From Mucilaginibacter rigui (GTDB lineage Bacteria > Bacteroidota > Bacteroidia > Sphingobacteriales > Sphingobacteriaceae), in contig NZ_JACWMW010000007.1 in the NCBI RefSeq assembly GCF_014773275.1, positions 54,437-118,436 on the forward strand: 64,000 nucleotides of DNA, written 5' to 3'. Shown here one piece after another: positions 7,757-16,606 of this stretch. The first letter of the stretch is position 1. Each line of letters begins with the position of its first letter. A program made the position numbers and the translations under genes. Under the pieces are notes generated by a model, which saw only the letters and a list, made by a program, of their open reading frames with translations, had not been told where the DNA came from and searched no databases.

Positions 7757-8674
7757 TTAGTTTTTAATAGATGTCTTCTCTTTTGTGTCTTCTAATACCG
7801 GCATGGCATCACTCTTAACCGTGGTATCCCGTTTAAGCTCCGCGCGTTTTAATGAATCGGCCATAAACTGTTTATGCCGTTTGATAGAGTCGAGCAAGGT
7901 TTCGTTTCTTACCCCCACCACCTGGTTCATATATTTAATGTTGATCAGTTTATAAGCATCCCACCCAACCAAAGGCAATGCCTGCTTATAAAATACTTTT
8001 AAGTTGTTAAACTTTGTTGCCAGTGAATCGGCATTACCCAGCAGTATACGCTGGTTACCTACGCGCGGCACAAGTTCTATCTCATGATCCTGGTTGATGT
8101 ACAGTTGTGCTATCTGCGCATCCCAAAGCGAATCTTTTCGGATAAAATCGGCCGTTTTAAAGATATCTTTTGCCAAAGCCGTATGTAACGAATCTACCTT
8201 GTTGGCAAAAAGCTCATCTATGTAACCATTAACCGCTAATACACGTGCTGTAAAATTTTGCGATAGCGGCATCTTCAAACCGTGCTCATCCACGTAAAAG
8301 TCCTGGTCGAACCGGTTCATGATCCGCAGGATAGGCTGGCGCTGGCTTACCTCAACCTGTAGTACACCGTCCATATCCATATATACCGTGGCAAACTCCA
8401 CAAATGGATTTATCTTCAATTTGTTCTCCAGCGCGTGTATATCAATATTCTCAATCCGGCTGCCTATCAGCGTATGGCTGGTAGTTTGGAGGATATTATC
8501 AACCTCCTGCCTATCTATAAAATACTGGTTGCCGGGTATAAAAACATTCACCTTTTTACAAACCAGCTCGGCCTTTTTCACCTCAATAAAACTCATAAGC
8601 ACCACCAGGCCTGCCAGGCTAATAAGCCAGCCAAAAGCAATAAGCAGCGGTTTCCATATGCGTTTCTTAAACAT
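7757..8674 (-). CDS. ftsQ: Cell division protein FtsQ/DivIB
   Basis: This is a bitopic membrane protein of the septal FtsQLB complex. It has a short cytoplasmic N-terminus (KKRIWKP), one membrane helix at about residues 10-28, then a POTRA-like region (about 35-110) and an extracytoplasmic beta domain. Sequence similarity of FtsQ across phyla is low; position between murC and ftsA and the topology decide the call. The C-terminal tail (about 270-305) is rich in lysine, aspartate and glutamate. It overlaps the end of murC by 8 bp. Confidence 0.88.
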   Translation of the reverse strand: MFKKRIWKPLLIAFGWLISLAGLVVLMSFIEVKKAELVCKKVNVFIPGNQYFIDRQEVDNILQTTSHTLIGSRIENIDIHALENKLKINPFVEFATVYMDMDGVLQVEVSQRQPILRIMNRFDQDFYVDEHGLKMPLSQNFTARVLAVNGYIDELFANKVDSLHTALAKDIFKTADFIRKDSLWDAQIAQLYINQDHEIELVPRVGNQRILLGNADSLATKFNNLKVFYKQALPLVGWDAYKLINIKYMNQVVGVRNETLLDSIKRHKQFMADSLKRAELKRDTTVKSDAMPVLEDTKEKTSIKN

Positions 8675-10022
8675 TTTGCAACACCTGTTTTAATGGTAAA
8701 ACCAATGTATCTATATCGCCCGCGCCTACGGTTAAAAGCAATTCGGGCATCTCGTTTTGTACTATGTCAATGCTTTCCTGCTTACCACATTTGCGTTTGT
8801 TGGCCATGTGCATTTTCTCTAATATCATTTCGCTATCTACCCCTTCAATAGGCAGTTCGCGGGCCGGGTAAATATCCAGCATCAGTAATTCATCGGCCAT
8901 ATCAAGCACCTCGGCAAAGCCATCGGCAAAATCGCGGGTGCGGGTAAATAAATGCGGTTGAAAAATAACCGTCAGCTTTTTATTTGGATACAGCCTTTTT
9001 ACTGAGGTTATGGCCGCTCTTAACTCTTCGGGGTGGTGTGCGTAATCATCAATATAAATGTGATTGTCGTTTTTTACGATGTATTCGAATCGGCGTTTAA
9101 CCCCTTTAAAAGAACCCAGTGCCTCGTGTATGGCATCGGCAGAAACCTCTACATGCAGGGCTGCTTCAATAGCCGCAACAGCATTTTCTATATTATGCAA
9201 ACCGGCAATACCCATTTTTATATTGGGAATGCTGGTTTTACCATCGTTAAAGTCAAAGTAAAAGTTACCCTCTTCTATCCGCACATTGGTTGCACTAGCC
9301 TGCGCCTGCTCGTTCATCGCATAAGTGAGGCCATCGCCAAGGGGCAGACCCTTATGGTAAATAAGTGTACCGCCCTGCTTTAGCTGCGAGGCAAAAAGCT
9401 TAAACGATTCTTCCAGTTGGGAATGATCGCCGTAAATATCCAGGTGATCGGCATCCATGGATGTGATGATGGCGATATCCGGGTGCAGTGTAAGGAACGA
9501 ACGGTCGTACTCGTCGGCCTCAACCACCATAATGTTATTATCGCCATAAAGCACATTGGTTTGGTAGTTAGATGATATACCACCCAAAAACGCCGAGCAA
9601 TTATTACCCGAATCTTTGAGGATATGCGCTATCATGCACGAGGTAGTAGTTTTACCATGCGTACCGGCAACAGCAATAGTGTACATGCTTTTACTGATGA
9701 TACCCAATACCTGCGAACGCTTGTAAAGATCGAACCCCTTACGGCGGAAATAGTTCAGGATCTCGGAATCTTTTGGAATAGCAGGAGTATAAATGATCAA
9801 TGTGCCTTCATCATTATTCTGGAAGCTCATCGGGATCCAGTCCTGCCTGTCTTCAAACACCACGCAGATGCCTTCGTTATGCAGGTCATCGGTTAGTGGT
9901 GTGTGGGTTTTATCATATCCGCAAACAACACAGCCTAAATGATGGAAATAGCGTGCAAGGCCACTCATGCCTATACCGCCAATGCCTACCAGGTAAACTC
10001 TTTTTATGTTGTTTAATTCCAT
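8667..10022 (-). CDS. murC: UDP-N-acetylmuramate--L-alanine ligase
   Basis: MurC adds L-alanine to UDP-MurNAc, the first peptide step of peptidoglycan synthesis. I place the start at the ATG at 10022 (MELNNIKRVYLVG, 451 aa). The frame is open four codons further to a TTG at 10034, but that start would lie at the T-run of a hairpin. The Rossmann GIGGIGMSGLAR and the Mur-ligase P-loop GTHGKTT (about 120-126) are present, as is YAHHPEE in the C-terminal domain. It lies between murG and ftsQ. Confidence 0.96.
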   Translation of the reverse strand: MELNNIKRVYLVGIGGIGMSGLARYFHHLGCVVCGYDKTHTPLTDDLHNEGICVVFEDRQDWIPMSFQNNDEGTLIIYTPAIPKDSEILNYFRRKGFDLYKRSQVLGIISKSMYTIAVAGTHGKTTTSCMIAHILKDSGNNCSAFLGGISSNYQTNVLYGDNNIMVVEADEYDRSFLTLHPDIAIITSMDADHLDIYGDHSQLEESFKLFASQLKQGGTLIYHKGLPLGDGLTYAMNEQAQASATNVRIEEGNFYFDFNDGKTSIPNIKMGIAGLHNIENAVAAIEAALHVEVSADAIHEALGSFKGVKRRFEYIVKNDNHIYIDDYAHHPEELRAAITSVKRLYPNKKLTVIFQPHLFTRTRDFADGFAEVLDMADELLMLDIYPARELPIEGVDSEMILEKMHMANKRKCGKQESIDIVQNEMPELLLTVGAGDIDTLVLPLKQVLQNV

Positions 10023-10032
10023 TTTCTGTTTC

Positions 10033-10070
10033 AAAAAAGGCTATCCCCCTGCTATACAGGAGGATTAGCC
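10033..10070 (-). terminator. Hairpin plus T-run between murG and murC
   Basis: On the minus strand GGCTAATCCTCC (10070-10059) can pair imperfectly with GGGGGATAGCC (10049-10039), followed directly by six T. This is the shape of an intrinsic terminator inside the dcw operon. It might give partial read-through, attenuation or RNA processing rather than a full stop. Confidence 0.5.
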
Positions 10071-10072
10071 AT

Positions 10073-11176
10073 CTAATTGTTGTTTGTTATTTGGATAACC
10101 TCTTTTGCAATAACGTCATCGGCATTGGGCAGGGCCAGTTTGCCAATGTTATTGCTTAATGTTTTTTGTAAATCATTATCTTTTAAAAGTGCAAGCACTT
10201 TATCTACCAGTTTTGCCTCGGCGTCTCTGTCGGCCACAAACACAGCGGCATTTTCCTGTACCAGCGCCAGCGCATTTTTTGTTTGGTGGTCTTCGGCCAC
10301 GTTTGGCGATGGCACCAATATCACCGGTTTTTTGATCACGCAAAGCTCAGCTATGGTACCTGCCCCCGCTCGTGATATGATCACATCGGCTGCGGCATAA
10401 GCCAGGTCCATACGGTTTAAAAACTCCACTACGCAAACATCAGGATGGTAATCAATGCCTAATTGCTCTACTATTGCTTTATAATAGAACTTACCTGTTT
10501 GCCATATCACCTGCACATCCGCAGCCACCAGCTTTTCGATGCCTGCCAGTATACTGCTATTTAACGTACGCGCACCAAGGCTGCCACCGGTTATCAGCAC
10601 CGTTTTTTTGAACGATGACAGTTTATACAACTCCAGCGCCTGCATGTGTTTGCCGGCAATATTCACCGAATCTTTACGGATAGGGTTACCGGTTTTGATG
10701 ATCTTATCGAACGGGAAAAATTTCTCCATCCCATCAAACGCAACGCAGATCTTTTTTGCTTTGGCGCCCAACCATTTGTTGGTGATACCTGCATAGGAGT
10801 TTTGTTCCTGTATCAGCGTTGGTATACCCTTTAACGATGCTGCATATAACAACGGACCTGATGCATAACCACCTACGCCAACCGCAGCATCGGGCTTAAA
10901 ATCTTTTATAATTTTAATGGCCTTGCGCACACTGTTTAGCAGCTTAACCGGGAACATCACATTTTTCCAGACGGATTTACGCTGGATGCCCTGTATATCT
11001 AACCCTATTATTTTATAACCTGCCGCCGGAACCTTTTCCATTTCCATACGCCCACTGGCACCAACAAACAATATCTCTGTATCCGGATCAAGCTTTTTCA
11101 AAGCATTGGCAATAGCAATAGCCGGGAAGATATGCCCTCCTGTACCGCCGCCGCTTATGATGATCCTTTTTGCCAT
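10073..11176 (-). CDS. murG: UDP-N-acetylglucosamine--lipid I GlcNAc transferase
   Basis: MurG makes lipid II by adding GlcNAc to lipid I on the inner face of the membrane. The glycine-rich loop SGGGTGGHIFPAIAIA lies at residues 8-23, and the UDP-GlcNAc site is seen in SRAGAGTIAELCVIKKPVIL followed by DHQTKNA. It is 367 residues, a normal GT28 length. It lies between ftsW (82-bp gap with word repeats) and murC. Confidence 0.96.
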   Translation of the reverse strand: MAKRIIISGGGTGGHIFPAIAIANALKKLDPDTEILFVGASGRMEMEKVPAAGYKIIGLDIQGIQRKSVWKNVMFPVKLLNSVRKAIKIIKDFKPDAAVGVGGYASGPLLYAASLKGIPTLIQEQNSYAGITNKWLGAKAKKICVAFDGMEKFFPFDKIIKTGNPIRKDSVNIAGKHMQALELYKLSSFKKTVLITGGSLGARTLNSSILAGIEKLVAADVQVIWQTGKFYYKAIVEQLGIDYHPDVCVVEFLNRMDLAYAAADVIISRAGAGTIAELCVIKKPVILVPSPNVAEDHQTKNALALVQENAAVFVADRDAEAKLVDKVLALLKDNDLQKTLSNNIGKLALPNADDVIAKEVIQITNNN

Positions 11177-11186
11177 TCTTTTTAAA

Positions 11187-11252
11187 AACTCTAAATCTTA
11201 AACTCTAAATTCTAAATAGCTGCATATTTAAATCCGAAATCAAAAAATCGAA
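11187..11252. repeat. Reiterated words in the ftsW-murG spacer
   Basis: aactctaaat occurs at 11187-11196 and 11201-11210, with a third partial copy tctaaat directly after. Then aaatccgaaatc and aaatcgaaat follow. The spacer holds little else. Confidence 0.5.
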
Positions 11253-11258
11253 ATTTAT

Positions 11259-12407
11259 CTAATTCGCTACACTTATTTCGCCTACTACAACCTTTTTCGG
11301 TTCATCTATATCCCGGCTAACCGATAGTATGATACCAAACGCCACACTTGTAAATAATATGGATGTACCACCCATACTTACCAGCGGCAATGGCACACCT
11401 GTTACCGGCCCTAACCCTACTGCTACCGCCATGTTGGCAAATGCCTGTATGGTTAGGCTAAAGCTTAGCCCTGCGGCCAGCAGAGCCCCAAAGGCCTTGG
11501 GCGCTTTGGTTACAATTTTTATACACCGGTATAACAGGAACAGGTAAATCGCTATCAATATCACCCCACCAAATAGGCCGTACTCTTCTATAATGGTCGA
11601 GTAAACAAAATCCGAATACGGGTGCGGTAATATGTTTCGCTCGGTACTGTTGCCCGGTCCTTTACCAAAAAATCCGCCTGTTGCTATAGCTATTTTTGAA
11701 TGGTCGGCCTGGAACGATTTATCCGGGTCGGCCTTATCAGGATGCATAAACGTGTTTATACGGGTTAGGTACATGTGGCGGCGCGGGCCTAACAACATAA
11801 TACCTGCCAGCAACACTACACCTGCAACACAAACTACCGCTATTTGTTTAACACTTATACGCCCCATAATAAGCAGTAAAATACTTACACCAAACAGCAT
11901 TAAAGCGGTTGAAAGATTTGCCCAGGCTATTAATGCAAACACCACACAAACCGAGCCCATAATTGGGATAAAGGAGTTTTTTACATCTTTTATATTCTCC
12001 TGCTTGCGCGATAGCGTACGTGCCAGGTAGGTTATTAATGCCAGCTTTGCCAAATCGGATGTCTGGAAGGTTAACCCTGTTCCGGGGATGGCTATCCAGC
12101 GGCTGGCCTCATTGATGTGGCTACCAAAAAGCAAAGTATATAACAGTAACGGGATGGTGATCACCATCAGTATTTTTGAGATACCTGCATAATACCGATA
12201 ATCTAACAGGTGCGAAAAATACATCAGCGCAATACCCCCTATTATCATAAACAGATGCTTCATCAATATCAGTTCTGCCGCTTTACCCTGTTTATAGGCA
12301 AGCGTCCCCGTTGAGCTATATACAGCAAGTAATGACAGCACAGACAGCAGTATGACGATAAGCCATATCCAGCGGTCCCCTTTTACGTTACTGAGTATCT
12401 GATTCAT
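11259..12407 (-). CDS. ftsW: Lipid II polymerase FtsW (SEDS family)
   Basis: FtsW is the SEDS glycosyltransferase that polymerises septal peptidoglycan together with the FtsI-type PBP. The 382-residue protein has about ten hydrophobic segments. The conserved periplasmic loop shows ATGGFFGKGPGNS and LPHPYSDFVYSTIIEEYG, and a late GGTS segment follows (VSMGGTSILFTS). RodA has the same fold, but the position between murD and murG makes FtsW the better name. Confidence 0.94.
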   Translation of the reverse strand: MNQILSNVKGDRWIWLIVILLSVLSLLAVYSSTGTLAYKQGKAAELILMKHLFMIIGGIALMYFSHLLDYRYYAGISKILMVITIPLLLYTLLFGSHINEASRWIAIPGTGLTFQTSDLAKLALITYLARTLSRKQENIKDVKNSFIPIMGSVCVVFALIAWANLSTALMLFGVSILLLIMGRISVKQIAVVCVAGVVLLAGIMLLGPRRHMYLTRINTFMHPDKADPDKSFQADHSKIAIATGGFFGKGPGNSTERNILPHPYSDFVYSTIIEEYGLFGGVILIAIYLFLLYRCIKIVTKAPKAFGALLAAGLSFSLTIQAFANMAVAVGLGPVTGVPLPLVSMGGTSILFTSVAFGIILSVSRDIDEPKKVVVGEISVAN

Positions 12408-12419
12408 ATTATTTTTTGC

Positions 12420-12451
12420 GATTACACTGATTATGCAATTTCACCGATTAT
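12420..12451. repeat. Duplicated 17-bp word (ATCxGTGxAAT family)
   Basis: Read on the minus strand, aatcggtgaaattgc is followed 17 bases later by aatcagtgtaatcgc. The same phrase family occurs before ilvB (52698) and ilvC (55182). It fills the murD-ftsW spacer. Confidence 0.55.
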
Positions 12452-13839
12452 TATAGTTCTTTAACTGCGTCTTTGAATTGACGACCGCGATCCTCATAAT
12501 TCTTAAACAAGTCAAAACTTGCGCAGGCAGGCGATAACAATACCGTATCTCCCTTTTCGGCCAAATGATAAGCCACCTGTGCTGCCTCTGCGGCGGATGC
12601 GGTGTTCACTATCACTTCTACATCATCCTCAAAAGCATCGTGGATACGCTTGTTATCTTTACCTAAACAAACTATGGCTTTTACCTTTTGCTTAACTAAT
12701 TGTTTAAGCATACTGTAGTCATTACCCTTATCAACACCGCCCAATATTAAAACAACATCAGTTGTCATACTCTCCAGCGCGTACCAGGTGGAGTTTACAT
12801 TGGTGGCCTTAGAATCGTTGATGAAACTAATGCCCGATATTTTACCCACCAACTCCAGCCTGTGTTCAATATTCCGGAAGTTACCCATACTCTCCCGCAT
12901 CGTTTCGTTGCGTAACTCAAGCACTTTGGCTACGATACCCGAAGCCATAGAATTGTAGATGTTGTGCTTTCCCTGTAGGGCCAGTTCGTTTATTGACATT
13001 TGAAAATGTTGTTGGTGTACGTTTATAATTAGGTTATCCTGATCGAGGTATGCTCCCTCGCCAATCTTCTTTTGTATAGAGAATGGCAACTGCTGTGCTG
13101 CTATCTCTTTCCCTTCCATTACTTTTATTGTTTCGGTATCATCCGCACAATAAATAAAATGGTCGGTGCCGATTTGGTTCTGCGTTATCCTGAATTTGGA
13201 TGCTGCGTAATTCTCCAGCTTGTATTCGTAACGGTCAAGGTGATCTGGGGTGATGTTTAAAAGCACCGCTATATCCGCCCTGAATTTGTACATACTATCC
13301 AGCATAAAGCTGCTTATCTCCAGCACGTAGTATTCAAATTTTTCGGTAGCTACCTGGTAGGCAAAGCTTTTACCAATATTACCGGCAAGGCCTACATTTA
13401 AGCCCCCGTTTTTAAGAATATGATAAGTAAGGCTGGCGGTTGTTGTTTTACCGTTTGAACCTGTTATGCATATCATTTTAGCATCGGTATAGCGGCCAGC
13501 AAACTCGATCTCGGATATCACCGGGATATTATTTGCCACCAGTGTTTTTACTATCGGCGCCTTATCGGGTATACCCGGGCTTTTTATTACCTCGGCAGCT
13601 TTTAATATTTCACCTTCGGTATGGCCATTCTCTTCAAACCTTACGTTCCAGGCTTTCAGTTGTTGTTTGTAATGATCGGCAATCGGCCCAAAGTCCGACA
13701 CGAACACATCATATCCCTGTTTCAGTGCAAGATATGCCGCCCCAACGCCGCTTTCGCCGGCGCCAAGTATAGCAAGCCTTACCCCTCCCGTCCCCTGAAG
13801 GGGAAGCTTTTGATTGGGTATGTTATTAGATGTATTCAC
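12451..13839 (-). CDS. murD: UDP-N-acetylmuramoylalanine--D-glutamate ligase
   Basis: MurD adds D-glutamate to UDP-MurNAc-L-Ala. The Rossmann start RLAILGAGESGVGAA lies at residues 21-35 and the P-loop GSNGKTT at 127-133; both domains are complete. The start is odd: no in-frame ATG exists and the best candidate is GTG at 13839. Residues 11-20 (KLPLQGTGGV) are encoded by a palindromic cccctgaagggg repeat, and homologues usually start close to the Rossmann strand. The N-terminus was probably remodelled by the repeat, and the exact start is uncertain. Confidence 0.93.
   Translation of the reverse strand: MNTSNNIPNQKLPLQGTGGVRLAILGAGESGVGAAYLALKQGYDVFVSDFGPIADHYKQQLKAWNVRFEENGHTEGEILKAAEVIKSPGIPDKAPIVKTLVANNIPVISEIEFAGRYTDAKMICITGSNGKTTTASLTYHILKNGGLNVGLAGNIGKSFAYQVATEKFEYYVLEISSFMLDSMYKFRADIAVLLNITPDHLDRYEYKLENYAASKFRITQNQIGTDHFIYCADDTETIKVMEGKEIAAQQLPFSIQKKIGEGAYLDQDNLIINVHQQHFQMSINELALQGKHNIYNSMASGIVAKVLELRNETMRESMGNFRNIEHRLELVGKISGISFINDSKATNVNSTWYALESMTTDVVLILGGVDKGNDYSMLKQLVKQKVKAIVCLGKDNKRIHDAFEDDVEVIVNTASAAEAAQVAYHLAEKGDTVLLSPACASFDLFKNYEDRGRQFKDAVKEL
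13781..13806. repeat. Palindromic repeat cccctgaagggg inside murD (family R4)
   Basis: The sequence acccctcccgtcccctgaag continues into ggggaag, with a cccc-tgaa-gggg stem. A close relative (ccccctgaaggggg) lies after ilvN at 55127-55140. Here it is translated as part of the MurD N-terminus. Confidence 0.6.
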
Positions 13840-13845
13840 TATTCT

Positions 13846-13900
13846 TTGCCTTGTGTCTTGATTCTTATCTCTTGATCTTACTTCTTAATTCTCTTATCTC
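13846..13900. repeat. Reiterated words in the mraY-murD spacer
   Basis: The plus strand reads as variants of tcttgattctta, tctcttgatctta and cttcttaattctctta in succession. The composition is almost free of G and clearly unlike the flanking genes. It is one of several word-repeat spacers. Confidence 0.5.
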
Positions 13901-15135
13901 AGCTTGAGCGTTATCACCGTTATAATCGCCAGGAATATGCAGATGATCCAAAACCGGGTTACGATCTTTGATTCGTGAAAACCTTTCTTTTGATAATGGT
14001 GATGCAGCGGCGCCATCAGGAAGATCCTGCGGCCTTCGCCATATTTACGTTTGGTGAACTTAAACCAGCCCACCTGCATAATTACTGACAGGTTCTCTAC
14101 CAGAAACACGCCGCATAATACCGGCACCAGCAACTCCTTACGGATAATAATAGCGAACACAGCTATGATACCGCCTATAGCCAAACTGCCGGTATCGCCC
14201 ATAAACACCTGCGCCGGGTAAGAATTGTACCACAAAAAGCCAACACACGCACCTACAAAGGCTCCGGCAAAAATCACCAGTTCGCCCGAGTTGGGTATAT
14301 ACATAATATTCAGGTAATCGGCTATCATGGTGTTACCAGATACGTAAGCCAGTATGGCCAGTGTTAACCCGATGATTGCTGAAGTACCCGTTGCCAGCCC
14401 GTCAATACCATCGGTAATATTTGCACCGTTTGATACCGAAGTAATGATAACGATAACAAAAACCATAAATACAAGCAAAGCATAATGCTCGTACCCGGGG
14501 CCAATAAACTTTAATACTTTGGCATAATCAAACTCGTTGTTCTTGTAAAAAGGCATGGTTGTTTTGGTCGATTTTACATCCTGCGTGTAAACAGGCTTAT
14601 CGCCACGCATATGAAAATCAACCGGCACGTCATACTTAACAGGCAGTTTAACTTCTTGCCTGATGGTAATGTTGGTATGGAAGTACATCGTCCACCCGAT
14701 GATGAGCGCCAGACCTACCTGCCCGGTTATTTTAAACTTGCCGGCAAGCCCTTCCTTATTCTTTTTAAATACTTTAATATAATCATCCAGAAAGCCTATT
14801 AAACCCAGCCAGATGGTAGTAACCAGCATCATGATGATATATATATTATCGAGTTTGGCAAACAATAACGTAGGTATAAGTATCCCTAAAATGATAATGA
14901 TACCACCCATTGTAGGCGTACCCGATTTTTGCATTTGTCCTTCCAGCCCCAGGTTACGTACAGTTTCGCCAACCTGTTTAAAGCGCAGGTAATCTATCAG
15001 CCTGCGGCCGTAAACCGTTGTAACCAACAACGATACTATTACCGCCATAGCCATACGGAATGTGATGTATTGCATTACACCTATCCCGGGGATACTGTAA
15101 TTTTTACTCAGATAGCTAAATAGATAATATAGCAT
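13894..15135 (-). CDS. mraY: Phospho-N-acetylmuramoyl-pentapeptide-transferase
   Basis: MraY transfers phospho-MurNAc-pentapeptide to undecaprenyl phosphate, giving lipid I. The 413-residue multi-pass protein shows the N-terminal GTPTMGG motif, LGFLDDYIK with the catalytic Asp pair, NGANITDGIDGLATG, and the HHHYQKKG loop. It is about 50 residues longer than the E. coli enzyme (360). The extra length is mainly a hydrophilic insert at about residues 180-225 (VKYDVPVDFHMRGDKPVYTQ region). Confidence 0.96.
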   Translation of the reverse strand: MLYYLFSYLSKNYSIPGIGVMQYITFRMAMAVIVSLLVTTVYGRRLIDYLRFKQVGETVRNLGLEGQMQKSGTPTMGGIIIILGILIPTLLFAKLDNIYIIMMLVTTIWLGLIGFLDDYIKVFKKNKEGLAGKFKITGQVGLALIIGWTMYFHTNITIRQEVKLPVKYDVPVDFHMRGDKPVYTQDVKSTKTTMPFYKNNEFDYAKVLKFIGPGYEHYALLVFMVFVIVIITSVSNGANITDGIDGLATGTSAIIGLTLAILAYVSGNTMIADYLNIMYIPNSGELVIFAGAFVGACVGFLWYNSYPAQVFMGDTGSLAIGGIIAVFAIIIRKELLVPVLCGVFLVENLSVIMQVGWFKFTKRKYGEGRRIFLMAPLHHHYQKKGFHESKIVTRFWIICIFLAIITVITLKLR

Positions 15136-15145
15136 CGGCTTTGTG

Positions 15146-16606
15146 TTAATTCAGTTCTTTAAATTGTTCAAGCAACTCTTTCATATCATCAAAATGGTTT
15201 TTCACGCCATTTATCTCCTGGTATTTTTCATGTCCCTTACCGGCAAGCAGTATAATATCTCCCGGCTGCGCAAACATGCAGGCCGTTTTAATAGCCTCGC
15301 GCCTGTCAGCAATACTTACAGTATGGCGTTTAAAGGCGGGGTCTATCCCTTCTTCCATATCCTTTATGATCTGGGCGGGGTCTTCGGTACGCGGGTTGTC
15401 TGATGTAAGGATCACCTTGTCGCTCCATTCGGTAGCAACCTTTGCCATAACTGGGCGTTTGGTTTTGTCCCTGTCGCCCCCGCAGCCAATTACGGTTATT
15501 ACTTTTTCGCTTCCCTTACGGATGTCATGAATAGTGCTCAGCACATTCTGCACCGCATCCGGGGTGTGGGCGTAATCAACAATTCCTATTATTTTATTTG
15601 GTGATACAATGTATTCAAACCTGCCTTCGGCACCGGTTAATTTGCTCAGGCTAACCAGTACTTTTGATTTATCCTGCTCCAGTAATAAAGCCGCCGAATA
15701 AACAGCCAAAAGGTTATAAGCATTGAATGTACCTACCAGTTTAAACCACACCTCTTCGCTATCAATATTTAGCAGCAGGCCGCCAAACTGGTTTTCAATA
15801 ATACGGGCCTTATAATCGGCCATACTTTTTAAACCATAAGTTTTTTTGTGTGCCGGTGTGTTCTGCAGCATCACATTACCATTTTTATCATCGCTGTTTG
15901 TAAGTGCGAACGCGCTTTTTGGCAGGGTATCAAAAAATGCTTTTTTGGCTTTCAGGTAGCTCTCAAATGTTTTATGGTAATCCAAATGGTCATGCGTAAG
16001 ATTCGAGAATATACCCCCCGAAAACTTCAACCCTTCAATACGATGTTGTGCGATAGCGTGCGAGCTCACTTCCATAAAGCAATAATCGCAGCCTTCATCC
16101 ACCATATCGCTCAGTAACTTATTCAAAGCAACCGGATCAGGCGTAGTATGGGTAGAGGGGATAACGCGGCCGTTCACCTGGTTCTCTACCGTTGAAAGCA
16201 AACCACATTTATAGCCCATATCCCTAAACAGCTTATAAAGTAGTGTAGCAATAGTGGTTTTACCGTTTGTACCGGTAACACCAACCAGTTTTAGGTTTGA
16301 TGACGGGTTCTCGTAAAAATTAGCAGCGATGGTTCCCAAAGCCTTTGCCGAATCGGCAACCATTAAAAAATCAACCTCGGTAGCAGTATGTGCAGGTAGT
16401 TCCTCGCAGATAACAGCTATTGCCCCATCTTTTATGGCCTGGTCAATATAATCATGCCCATCAACGGCGGTACCTTTTACGGCTACAAACATGCAGCCCG
16501 GCACCACCCGGCGCGAATCAAAAACAATTGCAGATATCTCCACATCGGCACTTCCCTGTAATTCGGTAAATGCCACCCCCTCTAATATATCGCTCAAATA
16601 TCTCAT
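15146..16606 (-). CDS. murE: UDP-N-acetylmuramoyl-tripeptide synthetase, meso-DAP type
   Basis: MurE adds the third residue of the stem peptide. The P-loop GTNGKTT lies at residues 112-118. The C-terminal domain contains TSDNPRTEDP, and DNPR is the motif of meso-diaminopimelate-adding enzymes, so the cell wall is probably DAP-type. It is 486 residues long. Its start overlaps the ftsI stop by 4 bp, a sign of coupled translation. murF, often the next gene in other phyla, is absent. Confidence 0.96.
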   Translation of the reverse strand: MRYLSDILEGVAFTELQGSADVEISAIVFDSRRVVPGCMFVAVKGTAVDGHDYIDQAIKDGAIAVICEELPAHTATEVDFLMVADSAKALGTIAANFYENPSSNLKLVGVTGTNGKTTIATLLYKLFRDMGYKCGLLSTVENQVNGRVIPSTHTTPDPVALNKLLSDMVDEGCDYCFMEVSSHAIAQHRIEGLKFSGGIFSNLTHDHLDYHKTFESYLKAKKAFFDTLPKSAFALTNSDDKNGNVMLQNTPAHKKTYGLKSMADYKARIIENQFGGLLLNIDSEEVWFKLVGTFNAYNLLAVYSAALLLEQDKSKVLVSLSKLTGAEGRFEYIVSPNKIIGIVDYAHTPDAVQNVLSTIHDIRKGSEKVITVIGCGGDRDKTKRPVMAKVATEWSDKVILTSDNPRTEDPAQIIKDMEEGIDPAFKRHTVSIADRREAIKTACMFAQPGDIILLAGKGHEKYQEINGVKNHFDDMKELLEQFKELN

